From Chloroflexota bacterium (GTDB lineage: Bacteria; Chloroflexota; Chloroflexia; JAMDCE01): a stretch of 8,230 nucleotides of DNA. The stretch covers positions 9,598 through 17,827 of the forward strand of contig JAMDCE010000171.1 of the NCBI GenBank assembly GCA_023489135.1, in the 5' to 3' direction. Position numbers and translations under genes: made by a program. How positions within the stretch are numbered: position 1 is the first letter of the stretch; each line of letters starts with the position of its first letter. The notes beneath the pieces are model-generated. The model made no database searches. It was given only the letters and a program-made list of their open reading frames with translations, and was not told the DNA's origin. Below are positions 6,184-8,230 of this stretch, in pieces.

Positions 6184-6435
6184 TTACCTGTAATAAGCCC
6201 CTTCCCGCTTCGCCGCTCCGACCATCGCCCGAACATTCTCGGGGGGCGTGTCCCGAGGCAGGCCACAGTCGGCGCCGAGAAGAAGCCCTGCGTGCTTAGC
6301 CGCCCCCAGGCACGCCAGGGTAGCTTGATCCACGGCATCCGGGGTTCCGTACAGAAAATCAACCGCATCTGGCACTCCACGGGCCAAGGCGGTCATCACT
6401 CTCTCGTACCGGGTCATATCCAGGTCTGTCTTCAT
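6184..6435 (-). CDS. Mini-UroD/MtaA-family ORF: N terminus joined in frame to C terminus
   Basis: This 83-residue frame begins like a uroporphyrinogen decarboxylase-family protein (MTRYERVMTALARGVPD, residues 7-23) and ends with the family's C-terminal signature (LGADCGLPRDTPPENVRAMV, about 53-72). Full-length members, including the corrinoid methyltransferases MtaA and CmuA, have about 340-380 residues and form a TIM barrel; almost the whole barrel is absent here, so catalysis is not expected. The junction lies around residues 24-34, where PDAVD occurs twice ten residues apart (PDAVDFLYGTPDAVD). The frame is open across the join. There is no Shine-Dalgarno site, but a strong promoter places the transcript start only a few bases before the ATG. 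It is followed after 13 bases by the molybdoenzyme. It is either a pseudogene that happens to be in frame or a leader ORF kept for expression of the next gene. Confidence 0.7.
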   Translation of the reverse strand: MKTDLDMTRYERVMTALARGVPDAVDFLYGTPDAVDQATLACLGAAKHAGLLLGADCGLPRDTPPENVRAMVGAAKREGAYYR

Positions 6436-6444
6436 GGCAAGACC

Positions 6445-6472
6445 ATTCTAGCAGGTGCGGCCAAATTGTCAA
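6445..6472 (-). promoter_or_regulatory. Strong sigma-70-type promoter for the mini-UroD/molybdoenzyme operon
   Basis: On the minus strand a perfect TTGACA (6467-6472) is followed after 16 bases by TAGAAT (6445-6450), preceded by TGC, which makes an extended -10. The predicted transcript start is about 6437-6439, two to four bases before the ATG at 6435, so the message would be leaderless or nearly so. This agrees with the lack of a Shine-Dalgarno sequence before that ATG. Confidence 0.7.
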
Positions 6473-6511
6473 TAAAGGAAGCGGGCTGGCTGCGGGCCGG
6501 CAATCGTTTCA

Positions 6512-6552
6512 GACGAAGCAGATGGGGGCTTGTGGACCCCATCTGCTTCGTC
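6512..6552 (-). terminator. 16-bp perfect stem-loop after the multicopper oxidase gene
   Basis: GACGAAGCAGATGGGG (6512-6527) pairs perfectly with CCCCATCTGCTTCGTC (6537-6552) around a nine-base loop. It lies 44 bases past the multicopper oxidase stop codon and just upstream of the next promoter, the right place for a transcription terminator insulating two units on the same strand. No T-run follows on the minus strand, so termination by the hairpin alone is not proven. Confidence 0.55.
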
Positions 6553-6596
6553 GTACATTGGCATGAATATTGACTGTCTGACCCCTTAAGGGCTGC

Positions 6597-8159
6597 TTAC
6601 GGCGCGACAACCGTGGCCGTGTTCGACCACGCGGATGAGCCGCCGAGGTTGTTCGCCCGGATTCGGTAGTAGTACGTCCCGCCCCGGCTCACCACTTCCT
6701 GGAAAGTGGTGGTGTTAGCTGCCACCGTGCGGGTGCTCTGGATGATCGAGAACATATCGCCGGTGCTTCTCTGTATAGTGAGGCTGGTCGCGTTAGTAGC
6801 GTTGTTAGTCCAGTTGAGCTTGACGCTGTCAACGACGACCAGCGTCACGGCGGTTCCCGCCAGGCCGGAGGGAGCCGCCGGAACGTTGGGTACGCTGGCG
6901 CTGGCAGTGTTCGAGTAGCCCGACGAAAGCGCCCCGTTCATTGCCTTAACACGATACGCGTAGGCATTCCCGGCCGTAACCGTGGTGTCGGTGTAGTTCA
7001 TGCTTCCCGTCGAGCCCACGGCACCGGTGTTGTTTATCGGGGGAACGCCGGCCAGCGGGGTGAAGGCTCCCCCGTTGTCGGAGCGTTCGATCACCAGGTC
7101 GGTCGCATTGCTGGCGTTGTTCCTCCAGGTGAGCCGAACCCTCGGACCGGACTGAAGTGTAGCCCGCAGATTAGTAGGAGCTGCCGGCGCCGTGCCCGCC
7201 TGGGCGACGATCACGGCATTCGACACCCCGCTGCCGGCAGCGTTGAAGGCGGTTACGCGATAGCTGTAGGTCACGCCTGGAAAAGCCGTCGCGTCACTGT
7301 AGGTCGTCGCGTTGGCCAGGGCAGTGGCAATGACCGAATAGGCGCCGGGGCTACCGGTACTGCCAATCATGGCTCGCTCGACCCGGAAACCGATCTCATT
7401 GGCCGGATTGCCCAAGGTGTTGGGAGCGAGGGCAGGCGTGGCATCCGTCCAGGTGAGATTGACCGGGCCGCCGGGTAGCCACGAGCGCGTCAGGGTTGGC
7501 GCAGCGGGTGGCACAGTCTGAACCTTGAACACGATTGGGCGCATCATGTCGTTTTCTTCGTGGCCCAAAATGTGGCAGTGCCACACGAACTCCCACCCAA
7601 AATTGAACAACGAGTTGATAACGGTAATTGGGTTCCCAGTCAGTGGGTCGGCATTCCTGAAGCCCATTGTCGACCCCAGCGGCCTCGTCACGTCGTAAGG
7701 ACGGACGCTCTCCGGAACGCCGAAGCGAATCTTCGGAGCGACGGGCCTCAAGGCCACGATCGTGTCCTCCAGCGGGCTGACCCTGACGGTATCCTTCCAG
7801 CCCAGCTCGTTTTGGTCGGGGAGTCTGATGGCCCCGTCCCAGCCAACCCGGTTGATCAACTGCACATTGAACAGATGGAAGTGTACGGGATGGGTATCAA
7901 CCCCGTTATGCGTGATCTTCCATATTTGGGTCCCATCACCCGCCACCGGCGACATGGGTGTGATGGAGTCCTGGATGATCTCGGTGGCCGGATCGAGGTA
8001 ACCGTAGAGGATGAAATTCTGCATCCCGGCCATGGTCCCCGGCATTTCCACCCCGAAAGCAGCACGCATCCGTCCGTACTCGTCGTACGCTTCTCCCATC
8101 TCATCCTGAATGGCCTTGGGTTGCATCGGAAGCGTCATCGTGTAACCAGGAACAGTCAT
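6597..8159 (-). CDS. Multicopper oxidase C-terminal half fused to three fibronectin type III domains
   Basis: Numbered from the ATG at 8159 (520 codons), residues about 1-213 are the C-terminal part of a bacterial multicopper oxidase. The copper ligands are seen in HPVHFH (90-95) and HCHILGHEENDM (194-205), the latter with the type 1 copper cysteine C195, H200 and a likely axial methionine. MQPKAIQDEMGEAYDEYGRM and DGTQIWKITHNGVDTH are typical of a large multicopper oxidase family in which Fn3 repeats follow the oxidase. Three Fn3 domains follow at about 216-320, 323-423 and 425-518, each with an LTW/LNW strand and a Y-Y/A-Y-R-V/I motif, suggesting attachment to a cell surface or polymer; such proteins are normally exported. 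The ATG at 8159 is not the natural start: the frame stays open upstream and homology (GDELTF) continues to about 8177, where the sequence meets an inverted N-terminal piece of the same family. The N-terminal copper domain and signal peptide are therefore missing from this strand. Confidence 0.85.
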   Translation of the reverse strand: MTVPGYTMTLPMQPKAIQDEMGEAYDEYGRMRAAFGVEMPGTMAGMQNFILYGYLDPATEIIQDSITPMSPVAGDGTQIWKITHNGVDTHPVHFHLFNVQLINRVGWDGAIRLPDQNELGWKDTVRVSPLEDTIVALRPVAPKIRFGVPESVRPYDVTRPLGSTMGFRNADPLTGNPITVINSLFNFGWEFVWHCHILGHEENDMMRPIVFKVQTVPPAAPTLTRSWLPGGPVNLTWTDATPALAPNTLGNPANEIGFRVERAMIGSTGSPGAYSVIATALANATTYSDATAFPGVTYSYRVTAFNAAGSGVSNAVIVAQAGTAPAAPTNLRATLQSGPRVRLTWRNNASNATDLVIERSDNGGAFTPLAGVPPINNTGAVGSTGSMNYTDTTVTAGNAYAYRVKAMNGALSSGYSNTASASVPNVPAAPSGLAGTAVTLVVVDSVKLNWTNNATNATSLTIQRSTGDMFSIIQSTRTVAANTTTFQEVVSRGGTYYYRIRANNLGGSSAWSNTATVVAP

Positions 8160-8162
8160 GAA

Positions 8163-8230
8163 GGTGAGCTCGTCGCCCAGAAGGACCGCCCGGTGCGCAT
8201 CAAGTTTACCAACATGCTTCCCGCGGGCGC
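8163..8230 (+). pseudogene. Inverted fragment of a multicopper oxidase N-terminal domain (partial, runs off the window)
   Basis: Read on the plus strand, these bases encode GELVAQKDRPVRIKFTNMLP, a typical segment of the first cupredoxin domain in the same multicopper oxidase family (RPVRIxFTNLLPTG, normally followed by LFIPVDTT). It is opposite in orientation to the C-terminal half of such an oxidase on the minus strand and abuts it at the palindromic hexamer GAGCTC (8166-8171). No start codon, signal peptide or preceding N-terminal sequence exists upstream on this strand, so this is an internal gene fragment placed there by inversion or by a chimeric join. How far it continues is outside the window. 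Confidence 0.65.

Noticed and set aside
6171..6380. N-terminal extension of the molybdoenzyme to an upstream ATG at 6380
   Set aside because: The extra 70 residues overlap the UroD ORF in another frame and match nothing, while ATG 6170 has an ideal Shine-Dalgarno site.
6581..6592. CCCTTAAGGG palindrome next to GTCTGACCCC as a transposon end or attachment site
   Set aside because: A 10-bp palindrome without a matching partner copy, target duplication or transposase gene in the window is not enough.
1..8230. CRISPR array, tRNA, rRNA, phage or toxin-antitoxin module
   Set aside because: No regularly spaced direct repeats, tRNA-like cloverleaf, conserved rRNA sequence or typical phage or toxin proteins were seen on either strand.

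Overview
The window is high-GC bacterial DNA carrying an accessory, catabolic-looking gene set: a TcuA-like flavoprotein, an ADP-forming acyl-CoA synthetase beta subunit, a zinc-type MDR dehydrogenase remnant, a HisKA_3 sensor kinase, a HAD phosphatase, a bis-MGD molybdoenzyme, a UroD/MtaA-type methyltransferase remnant and a multicopper oxidase with fibronectin type III repeats. This mixture, with Shine-Dalgarno sites and TTG/GTG starts, fits an uncultured Chloroflexota (Dehalococcoidia-like) bacterium. That placement is an inference from gene content only.

Layout: 40-882 (-) is a TcuA-like flavoprotein lacking its middle. A divergent intergenic region with an extended -10 promoter separates it from a frameshifted acyl-CoA synthetase beta gene (1064-1784, +). 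Tail to tail with that lies a short MDR dehydrogenase remnant with an in-frame stop (1799-2059, -). A sensor histidine kinase truncated at both ends follows (2297-3010, +), then about 300 bases rich in inverted repeats, including a perfect 34-bp palindrome at 3198-3231. An intact HAD phosphatase (3326-3808, -) and an intact 729-residue molybdopterin oxidoreductase (3981-6170, -) come next. The molybdoenzyme sits 13 bases downstream of an 83-codon ORF that joins the N terminus of a UroD-family protein to its C terminus (6184-6435, -). A strong promoter (6445-6472, -) drives that pair, probably giving a leaderless or almost leaderless mRNA. A 16-bp perfect stem-loop separates them from the multicopper oxidase-Fn3 gene (6597 to about 8177, -), whose 5' end is interrupted by an inversion junction: bases 8163-8230 encode a piece of multicopper oxidase N-terminal domain on the opposite strand.

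The main message is gene erosion or rearrangement. Only the HAD protein and the molybdoenzyme look complete; the other six genes show internal deletion, frameshift, stop codon, truncation or inversion. Several deletions keep the reading frame and both ends of the protein. I see no phage, CRISPR, transposase, tRNA or rRNA, and no convincing new multi-gene system. The points most worth checking are the inverted oxidase junction, the leaderless mini-UroD in front of the molybdoenzyme, and whether the shared damage is biological or an amplification/assembly artefact.
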